Assembly: GCA_023396065.1 (NCBI GenBank)
Contig: JAEWXF010000004.1
Coordinates: forward strand, 1 to 35,901
Length of the DNA: 35,901 nt
Reading direction: 5' to 3'
Source of the DNA: Methanobacteriota archaeon
Lineage (GTDB): Archaea; Halobacteriota; Methanomicrobia; Methanomicrobiales; Methanocorpusculaceae
Of this stretch, positions 23,645 through 31,466 are shown in pieces. The notes beneath the pieces are model-generated. The model was not told the origin of the DNA, searched no databases, and saw nothing but the letters and a program-made list of their open reading frames with translations. The position numbers and the translations under genes are program-made. How positions within the stretch are numbered: the stretch's first letter is position 1; the number at the start of each line of letters is the position of its first letter.

Positions 23645-24151
23645 TTAGTTCACGCTCCGGTAGGTGACGCCGCGGATGATGCGGGAGATGCAGGACTGGC
23701 TGACTGCGTAGGTTTTTCCCAGTTCTGCGATGGTGGTGCCGCTTTGGGAGAGTGTTCTGATCTGCCGGATGGTGTCTTTGGTGAACTTTTTGTTGCCTGC
23801 GCGGCCGGGACGGCTGTTTTCTTTGTGGGTGATGAGCCGGAGGTTCTGGATGCGGCAGTCGGTTTTGTCGTTGTTGATGTGGTCGACTTCAAGGGTGAGG
23901 TCAATCGGGATGGTGCCGGTCGCGGCAATCCAGATGGCCCGGTGTTTGGTGATGGCGAAGGAGAGGCCGTGTTCCTGTGTTGTGTGGCAGAGGTAGCCGT
24001 CGTTGTTCGGACGGAACTTCAGGGGTTTGCCGGTTCCGGTGTGGTATATTTCGCCTTTCTGGTAGTCGAATGTCCATTGTCCGGTGTTTCTGCGCCGGAG
24101 GATGATGATGTCAGTGGTTCTGACACCCGGGGTTATGGTGGTGGTTGTCAT
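23645..24151 (-). CDS. HNH endonuclease with C-terminal HTH
   Basis: This 168-residue protein combines an HNH nuclease with a DNA-binding end, a plan common in phage and homing-type endonucleases. The catalytic region is VDHINNDKTDCRIQNLRLIT near residues 88-107, with the DH pair and asparagines of the HNH_3-like type; H73 in ITKHRAIW lies upstream as usual. A helix-turn-helix of the recombinase kind, TIAELGKTYAVSQSCISRII, lies near residue 140. It is the first gene of the five-gene minus-strand run. Just upstream lie two copies of a 27-base direct repeat. It is probably part of a mobile or viral remnant. Confidence 0.85.
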   Translation of the reverse strand: MTTTTITPGVRTTDIIILRRRNTGQWTFDYQKGEIYHTGTGKPLKFRPNNDGYLCHTTQEHGLSFAITKHRAIWIAATGTIPIDLTLEVDHINNDKTDCRIQNLRLITHKENSRPGRAGNKKFTKDTIRQIRTLSQSGTTIAELGKTYAVSQSCISRIIRGVTYRSVN

Positions 24152-24230
24152 GGTATCGTATGCGGGGGTGATGTTGTCCTCAGGTGTTTGAGGGCGTGGT
24201 TCGTGGGGTTCCTTTGATGGGTGAGGATAC

Positions 24231-24289
24231 GGTTAGCGGGATTCCTGGATAGATGAGGGTGTGGTTAGCGGGATTCCTGGATAGATGAG
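24231..24289. repeat. Two direct repeats of 27 bases upstream of the HNH gene
   Basis: GGTTAGCGGGATTCCTGGAT followed by AGATGAG occurs at 24231-24257 and again at 24263-24289, a period of 32 bases, without a mismatch. The pair lies between the HNH gene start and the left inverted repeat of the GxxExxY unit. It could be a pair of binding sites for a regulator or nuclease of the accessory run, or a slippage duplication beside an insertion point. Confidence 0.8.
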
Positions 24290-24295
24290 ATATTT

Positions 24296-24434
24296 AACCG
24301 CGAATCCACGCGAATCCGGCCTTCGGCCTTGCGCGAATCGCATTTTTCTATCGTTCGGGCTACTGCTCGGGGCCATCGGCTAATCGCCTCGGCCTTTCCC
24401 TCGCAGCTTCACGCCCTCACTGGAAAAATGCTGG
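24296..24434 (+). repeat. Left 139-base inverted repeat of the GxxExxY unit
   Basis: It starts AACCGCGAATCCACGCGAAT, contains the self-complementary GGCCTTCGGCC, and ends ACTGGAAAAATGCTGG. The reverse complement of 25015-25153 matches it at 133 of 139 positions by my count. All six differences lie in the outer 60 bases; the inner 80 bases are identical, which suggests either recent origin or selection and gene conversion. Confidence 0.9.
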
Positions 24435-24478
24435 TGCGGTTTATCAGAGGTTTTGATGTTTCTTTGTGTTGTGGGTTT

Positions 24479-24925
24479 TCAGGATGTGTTTTGTTTGTTC
24501 TGATATTTTTGATCGGTATGAACGAACCGTTTCCATTCGAGGTTTCTGTTCTTGCCGAAGTTTATCAGTAGCCCTACTGTGATGCCGGTTGCTTTGAGGT
24601 AGTGGATGAGTTGGGCTTCGTGTTCCTGGGTGAGGCGGGATGCTGCTTTGAGTTCCAGTATGATTCTGTTATAACAGAGTTCATCAGCTGTGTAGTAGCT
24701 GGGGAGTTTCTGTCCTTTATAGTAGATGTTGATGTGTTTTTCCCGTTCGAAGGGAATTTCCCGGAGACCGAATTCAATTTCCAGTGCGTCCTGATAGACA
24801 GTTTCAAGAAATCCTGGACTCAGGGTGTTGTAAACCTCCATTGCACATTTGATTATGTGGTAGACATCGTCAGCGTAAAGCAATTCAGAGGGGTTCACAT
24901 TCGGGGACTTTCTCCTATCGTTCAT
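24479..24925 (-). CDS. GxxExxY-family protein (PD-(D/E)XK-like)
   Basis: This 148-residue protein carries the family signature GFLETVY (G-x-x-E-x-x-Y) near residue 38, in VYNTLSPGFLETVYQDALEI. A second conserved block near residue 82, TADELCYNRIILELKA, has the acidic residue and ELK lysine of PD-(D/E)XK nucleases. EHEAQLIHYLKATGITVGLL near residue 102 is also typical, as is the end GLLINFGKNRNLEWKRFV. The function is not established. It lies between two 139-base inverted repeats. The length is normal, and the catalytic-looking residues are intact. Confidence 0.88.
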   Translation of the reverse strand: MNDRRKSPNVNPSELLYADDVYHIIKCAMEVYNTLSPGFLETVYQDALEIEFGLREIPFEREKHINIYYKGQKLPSYYTADELCYNRIILELKAASRLTQEHEAQLIHYLKATGITVGLLINFGKNRNLEWKRFVHTDQKYQNKQNTS

Positions 24926-24990
24926 ACTTTCTCATGGAGTGAGAGCGTTATGAGTGTTGTCTTTTTCGAATGCAGTTTTTACCTGCACCC

Positions 24991-25016
24991 GGAAAAGCCG
25001 GGAATCCGGCTTTTCC
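24991..25016. repeat. Perfect 11-base-pair hairpin beside the right repeat
   Basis: GGAAAAGCCGG (24991-25001) and CCGGCTTTTCC (25006-25016) pair perfectly around a GAAT loop. It lies upstream of the GxxExxY gene and touches the inner end of the right inverted repeat. It has no counterpart at the left repeat. It could be a recombination or regulatory structure of the unit. Confidence 0.75.
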
Positions 25017-25153
25017 AGCATTTTTCCAGTGAGGGCGTGAAGCTGCGAGGGAAAGGCCGAGGCGATTAGCCGATGGCCCCGAGCAGTAGCCCGAACGCAA
25101 GAAAAATGCGATTCGTGCAAGGCCGAAGGCCGGATTGGCGGAGATTCGCGGTT
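25015..25153 (-). repeat. Right 139-base inverted repeat of the GxxExxY unit
   Basis: This is the inverted partner of 24296-24434. Read on the minus strand it starts AACCGCGAATCTCCGCCAAT and ends ACTGGAAAAATGCTGG. Short open frames on both copies translate to the same arginine-rich peptide only because the DNA is repeated. Confidence 0.9.
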
Positions 25154-25262
25154 TTTTCTTCAAGTAATGCCGTATACAACAATACACCATTTCCGAAGTA
25201 CAACCGCCTCTGCAATCTACCGCTTCGACACACTACCCGGCCACACAACATCCTGTACCTCT

Positions 25263-25739
25263 TCAGACCCCTCCGGCAAAATACTGTTCCGCAAGCTGGG
25301 CACTCCGATAGTCTGCCAGTTCATCTCTGTTCAGCAGAGCAAACGTATCCAGTGCTTCTTTAATTTCCTGATCGGTTGCAAGCTGCCTGCTCTGCGTATA
25401 GCACTGTTCCCGGATGTCGTCCCTGAGTGTTTGCCAGGTGAGGAGTTCTCCTTTCATGGCGAGTACGGGATAGGCGAGAGTCCGGATAACCCCGATGAGG
25501 GTATGCATGAGGGTTTCCCGTCGTCCGGCATGCTGCCGGATACGGTCAATCCAGCTGCGGGTCACGGGGTCAAGCGTGTTTTCCGCAGATTCTGCGGGGC
25601 TGCCGTAGACCGTGGCTTTCGCGCAGGCGGTGAAGTAGGCAGTTTTGTTTTTGAATCCTGCAAGGGTGATGATACGTTCCAGTGCCGGAAGATCGGTTTC
25701 GGGCAGCTGGAAATAGTGGGTTGTCTGATGTCTGGTCAT
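25263..25739 (-). CDS. Unrecognised accessory protein, possibly ribbon-helix-helix N terminus
   Basis: I do not recognise this 158-residue protein. The first 45 residues, TTHYFQLPETDLPALERIIT and then LAGFKNKTAYFTACAK, read like a ribbon-helix-helix DNA-binding domain: one strand, then two helices with the N-K-T turn. The rest is helical, including SWIDRIRQHAGRRETLMHTL and a glutamine- and glutamate-rich region ending LADYRSAQLAEQYFAGG. The start is the ATG at 25739. An opposite-strand frame over the same stretch is longer but has shadow-like composition. The gene lies between the GxxExxY unit and another minus-strand accessory gene, and its leader contains one arm of a long-range inverted repeat. 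Confidence 0.65.
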   Translation of the reverse strand: MTRHQTTHYFQLPETDLPALERIITLAGFKNKTAYFTACAKATVYGSPAESAENTLDPVTRSWIDRIRQHAGRRETLMHTLIGVIRTLAYPVLAMKGELLTWQTLRDDIREQCYTQSRQLATDQEIKEALDTFALLNRDELADYRSAQLAEQYFAGGV

Positions 25740-25765
25740 AGTTTTTCAGGATATGGGGAGGAGAT

Positions 25766-25996
25766 TTTTCTGTGCACTGTGCACTGTGCGATGGACGAAG
25801 AGGACAAACCGGGAGGCAGGCATTTTCCCGTTCTTTTCTCTTTCGTTTTTGGGAGAGTCGGGGATAAGAGATACTTATAGGATAAAATGAATAACTGTAC
25901 CACAATACAGTATCCCCTGTAAGGTTTGCTGATGAGAAAAAACCTGTCCGGCTTTGTTCTGCGTGCAAAAACACACAGCACACAGTGCACAGAAAA
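25766..25996. repeat. 16-base inverted repeat bracketing the promoter region of the 25739 gene
   Basis: TTTTCTGTGCACTGTG (25766-25781) and CACAGTGCACAGAAAA (25981-25996) are perfect inverted copies about 200 bases apart. The left arm continues as a short tandem of gcactgt. A TATA-like box for the minus-strand gene (tataagta on that strand, near 25873-25880) lies between them. The arrangement could be an invertible promoter segment, paired operators or remnants of a small element. Confidence 0.6.
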
Positions 25997-26005
25997 CGGT
26001 GTTCA

Positions 26006-26428
26006 TCACACGGTCCCGATACACCGCCGTTCTCCGGCATGTTCCTCGTATCGTCCAACCAGTCTGTGCAGTTCGTCGGATGTTGTCCGGAGCAGGGGAA
26101 TGTTCCGGGTGATGCCAAGCCAGTGGAATGCAAGGACAGCGGTTCTGAGGAGTGCCGTGCTTTCTTTGAGGAGAGATACACGGATGCGCAGCTGCACGTC
26201 CTGCGGCCGGGGTGTGGTGAGCGCATGGTGCAGTCTCTCCAGCTCCCATACTGTATCGAAAAGCAGGTCGGCGAGGAGATACTCGCCGCGATGGTTGAGC
26301 TGCGTTGCGATATCCTGTATGAGGGGAATCCAGGTAGTCAGCTGACCGGCGAGGGAGGCGGATTCTTTGTCAGTATCAATCCATACCGCGGCGGCGGTTG
26401 CGGGTTCCGGTTCGGATGTTTGTGTCAT
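26006..26428 (-). CDS. Unrecognised helical accessory protein, 140 residues
   Basis: I do not recognise this protein. From the ATG at 26428 it gives MTQTSEPEPATAAAVWIDTD and then long helices: ASLAGQLTTWIPLIQDIATQ, LLADLLFDTVWELERLHHAL, and LKESTALLRTAVLAFHWLGI. The composition is soluble and helical, with no cysteine cluster or membrane segment. The frame is open to 26797, but those residues are encoded by promoter-like AT-rich DNA and an inverted repeat, so the shorter start is preferred. No clear ribosome binding site is seen. It ends 266 bases before the next minus-strand gene. Confidence 0.6.
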   Translation of the reverse strand: MTQTSEPEPATAAAVWIDTDKESASLAGQLTTWIPLIQDIATQLNHRGEYLLADLLFDTVWELERLHHALTTPRPQDVQLRIRVSLLKESTALLRTAVLAFHWLGITRNIPLLRTTSDELHRLVGRYEEHAGERRCIGTV

Positions 26429-26681
26429 GGTTCGGGAGTTCTGATTTTTTTTCGGGTAATTCTCTGTTCTGTTCTGCGGAAGATGCAGCTCCTGTCCCGG
26501 ACGGAGGAGTTTTTGTCGGGAGCTTCCGCTGTTCTGTTGAATATCTGATGAGTTTCGGAAGAAAACGCTCCTGTCGCGTTCCGGAGATCCCGGATATGTT
26601 GCGACAATCAATGGTTTCTGTTTGGGGTATTTAGTTGTTTTCCCATTCCGAAAAAAGAATATTTTATCATGCTTCCGCACG

Positions 26682-26737
26682 AAATTACTCAATACGGGGC
26701 AAGGAATATTATAGATAATACCCGTATTGAGTAATTT
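26682..26737. promoter_or_regulatory. 17-base inverted repeat with AT-rich centre (candidate operator)
   Basis: AAATTACTCAATACGGG (26682-26698) and its exact reverse complement (26721-26737) flank 22 bases that contain gaatattatagataata, which reads as a TATA-like sequence and a minor inner inverted repeat. Arms of this length and perfection around an AT box suggest a regulator site over a promoter. It could act on the giant surface protein, the minus-strand gene at 26428, or both. Confidence 0.65.
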
Positions 26738-26811
26738 TGCAAGTTTTTGGGGATTGTACCGGAATATGTACAGCGCGCAGATTATGGGATTGTACACTTG
26801 GTCTGCTGTGC

Positions 26812-26839
26812 ACTGAATCCTTTGGTAATAGGATTCAGT
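26812..26839. repeat. 10-base-pair hairpin upstream of the giant surface protein
   Basis: ACTGAATCCT (26812-26821) and AGGATTCAGT (26830-26839) pair perfectly around the loop TTGGTAAT. It lies 93 bases before the surface-protein ATG, where it could be a 5' leader hairpin or an operator. No T-run follows. Confidence 0.55.
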
Positions 26840-26931
26840 AGATTATCCATCCTCATGATGTATCCGCACGTTTTGCTGGCTCCTTGGTGTTGAAATCGCC
26901 CGTAAACGGGTGCAAACAAAGGTGTGAACTT

Positions 26932-29900
26932 ATGAGAAAACGAATCTATGCGGTTTTTGCCGCACTATTGCTCTGTGTGCTGATGGTTGGTGTCGTCAGC
27001 GCAGAGGATCCCATTCAGGGATCTGAACTGGAGCAGCCAGCATCACTATCAGGCATAAATATAGTTATATCAGTGAGTATCAATGTCTTTCAGCCTAATG
27101 GTCAGAATATGATATGTTCTAGCCTTCAGGATGCGATTGACCAAGCTCAGTCTGGAGCTACAATCCAACCCACGAAGGATCTTGATCTAACCACTGGTAT
27201 TTCTGTTCGCGGGAAATCTATTACTCTTGATCTGAATGGCAATACTCTTGCGTTCCCGGGTGTCACTGACCCGGCTATAACTGTTGGTTCTACGACCGAA
27301 GCTCAGGCCGCAACGCTTGTGATTTTGGATAATAAAACCAATGGAAAAATCAGTGCCCCTAACGGCTATGGTATTCTTGTCGGGCAGAAAAGTTTCCTGG
27401 AGATACAAGAAGGTACTGTTGAAGCAAAATACTTCGCCATTTCGGGTAATGCTAATGGGAATTATCCATATCCCACTGTCAAAGTAACGGAGGGTGTGAA
27501 ACTTATCAGCACTGAGGATACTGCCCTCTACTTCCCTGCTGAAGGCGGGGTAGTAACAATTGAGGGAGCAACCATTGAGGGTGTCCTTGGTGGTGTCTGT
27601 GTCGCATCCGGTGATGTTACCATTACCGATACTACGATTACGGTTGCAGGTCAGTCCGAACCAAGATGGACTGATAAAGATGGTTCCGCTGATGACGGCT
27701 CTGCCATTGTTGTTCAGAAAAAATCTGCTGCATACACTGGAGATCTGAATCTGAAGCTCCTTGGTACCACTGTGGTGAACGGCCCGACCGCCGATGCACT
27801 GCACAACTACATCCGGGAAGACCCGTTAGATCCTGACACAACGACCGTCACGATCGCAGACACGGTTGTATTCAATGGTAATCTCCGCAGTTACCAGTAT
27901 GACCAGGCAGAAGCCGCAATTGGTGGTATCTTCCAGGATGAATCTGGCAAACTGCTCCTCTACCCCGGTCTCAACATGACAGGTGTCGGCTGGACCGGGA
28001 CCGATGACAGTTATGCAGTTACCATTTCAGAACCCGGAACCTATTGCGTAACCGGTGACTGGTCAACATCAGCGGACAAAGCGATGAGTATCGAAGCAAA
28101 TGATGTTGTCATTGAGGGTAACTGGTACAATGTGACACAAACAGGATCTTACTATAAAGATGTGTTTGTATACATTCCCAACCCAGACACACGCAACTTC
28201 GTTCTGAAAAACTTTACTGCCATTAAAAACTACCCCATTATTGTTAGCGGGGCTTCAACCCTGACTGGTCATATCGTAGAAAATGTGAATCTGATTGATT
28301 CAACTGGCATGGCTGGTTTCAATTCCAATGGTGGAACTGCTGTCTTTGGATTAATCTGGGGTCAGTCAGATCGCGGTACCTTGGGTTCTGTGTATACTAT
28401 CTCCGACAACACGGTTAGAAATGTTTCATTCTTACATGAGGCCTCTGGTTCAAGCAGTTCCTATGCATACGTTCTCGCTGCTGAACAATTCTGGAACTCT
28501 GGAGCGTCCATAGAGATTTGTAACAATGTTATAGAAGACATAACACTCGAGAAGGATTATGGGTATCTTGTGTATGCAAATGCACCTGTATCCAGTTCCG
28601 GAGATAGCATCGTAACGATTCAGGAAAATGAGATCAGCAACGTAACAAATAGTGTCGGATGTATTCGCGGTGCCATATTCGTTAATGACTGCTGGAAACT
28701 GGATATCAGCAACAATGTCATTAAAGACATCAGTATCACGTCGCAGGACTCGTATGCTGAAGATATCCGCGGCATGTATATTTATGGAAACAGAGTAGCA
28801 ACAAGTGAATCAACGATCGATGGGAACATCATCGAAAATGTTTCAAATGCTGTTCCCGGACTTTCCATAGCCCAGGGAATACATATGGCGCCGAGCGCAG
28901 GAACGCTGACTATAACCAACAATGAGATTACGAACGTCTCTTCAGAGTGTGGAAGTGCCAGCGGACTTGATGCCCGGAATTTTGGTAAGACAAACTATAC
29001 AATTCAGGATAACACCATCGAAAAAATTGTGAGTGATACTGGTGTGTCTAGGACTGTTCCATACACCGCTCCCTATGGAATGTTTGTATGGGGAAGCGCT
29101 CAGGTTGTGAACAATACCATCATCGATGTGTACAGCAGTGGAATTTCTGGTTCCGCAACAGTGAACAACTCTACGGGAATTATCTTTTCTTCAGGCAACT
29201 ATGAAGATGGATCGGGAAATCTGAATCTCAACGTAATTGGCAACACCTTCTCTGATACCAGAGATGCAAATGCATTTACTGCCATACTTATTCAAAATGA
29301 TGACGGAAATTCTCACACAAAACCTGGAAAAATTTGCGAAATTTCAGGGAACATCTTCTCCGGAGACATCCGTGACACTGGTCTCAAAGTAGACACAACC
29401 TACTGGAGCGCGGATTCTGAAGCCGCGGGAATTTACAACAATGATTTCAGTGTTGGCATACCTGTTGCGAAAGTTTTGAAGTCCAATGACCTATCACAGT
29501 TTAGGTGGAACATCACCCCAACCGAAGACACAAACATCATCGGCGGCACCCACATCGCCGGAAACTGGTGGGGAACTGCATCCGCAAACCTCGTAACCGA
29601 AACCGGATACACAGAATTTGCAGATGCAGCAGCTGCACTCGCCGCCGGATTCCCGGTAGCCGACCTCGCACCGCTGACCCTCACCGGCACAAAACCCGTA
29701 CTGCCTGAAACCGTTACAACTGACAATGGCAAACTGGTCATTGGCGATACTGGGAGCGCCCAGTTCGACGACACAACCAAAAAAGCAACACTCGAAGACG
29801 CGAGCACCGGTCTGAAACTGGTCATCGCCTACGACACTGACGTTGTAAAAGGCGAAGGCACCATCACCGGTACTCCGGATAGCGCAATCCTCAGCTACAA

Positions 29901-31416
29901 CAGCGGCGGATCCGCCGACATCTTCTCCGGATTCAGTGTATCAGTTCCTGGAAATAAAGCCGGTGACATCGCCAACAACCTCCCGGTAACCTCCTCTGAA
30001 ATCGACGACAGCAAAAAACAGTCTCTCGAAGAAAAAGGCTACAAAGTCACACAGATGCTGACCGTAGCCGCAGACGCGGAGTTCAGAGGTGCAATTGATG
30101 GCCAGAAAGTGGTAATTACCTTCAGTGCTTCCGAAAGTGCTGTTGCCGCACTCGGCGGTCCGCAGAAAGTCTGCATCATCCACATGAAAGATGATGGAAC
30201 TATAAAAGAAATCAACTCCAACTTCCGTTACGAACTCAAAGACGGCATCTACACCTTCACCGTAACCAGCGAAGAGGGATTCTCCTCCTACGGTCTCGTT
30301 TCCAAAATTGACGGAGGCTACACCTATCAGCTGGACAGAAGCTACCTCTTCAATGACGGAACCGGATTCGGTGTCCTCGAAGGAACAGCAATCGTCCTCC
30401 CGGTAAACTACGCACCAAATGAAACCGGCACATTCGGCACAGCAAACACCTGGAATGTTGACGTCCTCGTGACCAACCTCAGTGACGGAACCACAGTCGA
30501 CGACCTCACCTACACGTTTGAAAGCTCTGCATCCTTGGACTCCAAGTACGCCGATTCCAACGATGCAAACAACTATCAGGCCATCGCTGCCGCCGGAGAT
30601 GGAGTGGACGACCCGGTCTCCGACCTCTTTAACGTCACCATCACTGGTAACAACCTGAAAACCGGAGAAAAATACAACGTCAAACTCACGATCACCACCG
30701 CAGTGAGTGTGAGTGGTCCCGCTTCCCCGTCTCAGGTAAACATTGTTGACCTTGATGTCAGCATCCATCCCTGGGTACGTGCCGTGGAAAGCAACATCTA
30801 CAACAACACAAAAGACGGCGAAACCGCATCTACCGTAACAAACCCGTGGAACTTTGACAACAAAGCACAGATCACCTACACCGTATCGCCCGCATACAAC
30901 GGAAAAACCAGAACCTACACAAGCAGCGTACCTGACCTGTTCGTCAAACGCAATGACACGGCAGACTACGGTCTGAGTCTCACGGGAAGCTGCAGCCCGG
31001 TAATTCTGAAGTATGTCCTGACCACAGATGGCATCGCCTACACGGAAAGCCCGGCTGCTGCCGGTACAACCATCACCAAATCCGGAGATAACCTTCAGAT
31101 GACCGTCGTTGCAGCTGACATGGATGCAGAGTACTTTGTCATCACCTTCACCGGAAACAAAGTTGGTGACGTCGCCAACATCGCATCAATGCCCGACACC
31201 GTCAACGTCATCGATGTCGACTACATCCTCCATCAGAATGTAGCGGAACCATTAGGTACTGACTACATCTACTCTCCCTGGAAAGTCTACGCCGACATCA
31301 CCAAAGATGGAAAAATTGCTCCCAGTGATGCCACGGCTGCCTTCTACTATGGATTAAACAGGCTCCCCGATGAGCAGAAAAAATCCGCTGAAATGACGAA
31401 AACCATCACTCCCTAA
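26932..31416 (+). CDS. Giant secreted beta-helix protein with C-terminal dockerin-like module
   Basis: This 1494-residue protein has a signal peptide, MRKRIYAVFAALLLCVLMVG, with cleavage expected after VVSA. Residues 60-270 and 530-810 are rich in short N-x-I and N-x-V turns (NNVIEDITL, NNVIKDISI, GNIIENVSN, NNEITNVSS), the pattern of a right-handed parallel beta-helix. Near residues 1090-1125 is a module like those before surface anchors in archaea (GIYTFTVTSEEGFSSYGLV). Residues 1130-1405 form beta-rich domains similar to the protein at 32290. The end (1411-1494) is dockerin-like: GDVANIASMPDTVNVIDVDY and then the calcium loop DITKDGKIAPSD (1455-1466). It probably acts outside the cell as an adhesin. 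The ATG at 26932 follows AGGTGTGA; the frame extends upstream but without a signal peptide. Confidence 0.85.
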   Translation: MRKRIYAVFAALLLCVLMVGVVSAEDPIQGSELEQPASLSGINIVISVSINVFQPNGQNMICSSLQDAIDQAQSGATIQPTKDLDLTTGISVRGKSITLDLNGNTLAFPGVTDPAITVGSTTEAQAATLVILDNKTNGKISAPNGYGILVGQKSFLEIQEGTVEAKYFAISGNANGNYPYPTVKVTEGVKLISTEDTALYFPAEGGVVTIEGATIEGVLGGVCVASGDVTITDTTITVAGQSEPRWTDKDGSADDGSAIVVQKKSAAYTGDLNLKLLGTTVVNGPTADALHNYIREDPLDPDTTTVTIADTVVFNGNLRSYQYDQAEAAIGGIFQDESGKLLLYPGLNMTGVGWTGTDDSYAVTISEPGTYCVTGDWSTSADKAMSIEANDVVIEGNWYNVTQTGSYYKDVFVYIPNPDTRNFVLKNFTAIKNYPIIVSGASTLTGHIVENVNLIDSTGMAGFNSNGGTAVFGLIWGQSDRGTLGSVYTISDNTVRNVSFLHEASGSSSSYAYVLAAEQFWNSGASIEICNNVIEDITLEKDYGYLVYANAPVSSSGDSIVTIQENEISNVTNSVGCIRGAIFVNDCWKLDISNNVIKDISITSQDSYAEDIRGMYIYGNRVATSESTIDGNIIENVSNAVPGLSIAQGIHMAPSAGTLTITNNEITNVSSECGSASGLDARNFGKTNYTIQDNTIEKIVSDTGVSRTVPYTAPYGMFVWGSAQVVNNTIIDVYSSGISGSATVNNSTGIIFSSGNYEDGSGNLNLNVIGNTFSDTRDANAFTAILIQNDDGNSHTKPGKICEISGNIFSGDIRDTGLKVDTTYWSADSEAAGIYNNDFSVGIPVAKVLKSNDLSQFRWNITPTEDTNIIGGTHIAGNWWGTASANLVTETGYTEFADAAAALAAGFPVADLAPLTLTGTKPVLPETVTTDNGKLVIGDTGSAQFDDTTKKATLEDASTGLKLVIAYDTDVVKGEGTITGTPDSAILSYNSGGSADIFSGFSVSVPGNKAGDIANNLPVTSSEIDDSKKQSLEEKGYKVTQMLTVAADAEFRGAIDGQKVVITFSASESAVAALGGPQKVCIIHMKDDGTIKEINSNFRYELKDGIYTFTVTSEEGFSSYGLVSKIDGGYTYQLDRSYLFNDGTGFGVLEGTAIVLPVNYAPNETGTFGTANTWNVDVLVTNLSDGTTVDDLTYTFESSASLDSKYADSNDANNYQAIAAAGDGVDDPVSDLFNVTITGNNLKTGEKYNVKLTITTAVSVSGPASPSQVNIVDLDVSIHPWVRAVESNIYNNTKDGETASTVTNPWNFDNKAQITYTVSPAYNGKTRTYTSSVPDLFVKRNDTADYGLSLTGSCSPVILKYVLTTDGIAYTESPAAAGTTITKSGDNLQMTVVAADMDAEYFVITFTGNKVGDVANIASMPDTVNVIDVDYILHQNVAEPLGTDYIYSPWKVYADITKDGKIAPSDATAAFYYGLNRLPDEQKKSAEMTKTITP

Positions 31417-31418
31417 CC

Positions 31419-31442
31419 CCGGGGAACCCCCCGGATTTTTTT
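31419..31442 (+). terminator. Hairpin with T-run after the giant surface gene
   Basis: CCGGGG (31419-31424) and CCCCGG (31429-31434) form a stem with loop AACC, and seven T follow at 31436-31442. It looks like an intrinsic terminator three bases after the stop codon. The next gene starts only 24 bases further on, so it may lower rather than end transcription into the downstream surface genes. Confidence 0.6.
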
Positions 31443-31466
31443 ACCAGTCCTGAGGTCTGAACAATC

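Larger units (their letters stand above)
24296..25153. mobile_element. Inverted-repeat unit carrying a GxxExxY gene
   Basis: An 858-base unit is bounded by 139-base inverted repeats (24296-24434 and 25015-25153) that I align with six mismatches and no gaps. Between them is a single gene of the GxxExxY family on the minus strand. The outer ends read AACCGCGAAT. I find no transposase and no clear target duplication at the ends. It sits between minus-strand accessory genes as if inserted. Calling it mobile is an inference from the repeats, the related hairpin at 16389-16481 and the family's patchy distribution. Confidence 0.6.
26429..26931. other. Intergenic region upstream of the surface-protein cluster
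   Basis: About 500 bases separate the minus-strand accessory gene from the plus-strand giant surface protein. No gene is accepted. The region contains a 17-base inverted repeat (26682-26737), a second 10-base hairpin (26812-26839), and the AGGTGTGA ribosome binding site about eight bases before the ATG at 26932. Promoters for both divergent directions must lie here, but I cannot pick a single TATA box with confidence. Confidence 0.6.

Noticed and set aside
24329..24571. Arginine-rich open frames (RATARGHRLIASAFPSQ) on both inverted repeats, the other at 24932-25120
   Set aside because: The shared peptide arises only because the DNA is repeated in inverted form. The frames end differently outside the repeats and lack start signals.
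25167..25880. Long plus-strand frame of 237 codons opposite the 158-residue gene
   Set aside because: Its product is rich in Gly, Phe, Cys and Ser with no regular helices, as expected of a shadow. The minus-strand product reads like a folded protein.
25736..25990. Minus-strand 84-codon frame ahead of the 25739 gene
   Set aside because: It begins in an inverted repeat arm, covers the putative promoter and overlaps the next start. The peptide has no recognisable features.
26429..26797. Upstream extension of the 140-residue accessory protein
   Set aside because: The added residues come from an AT-rich gap containing a 17-base inverted repeat and have no protein-like pattern.
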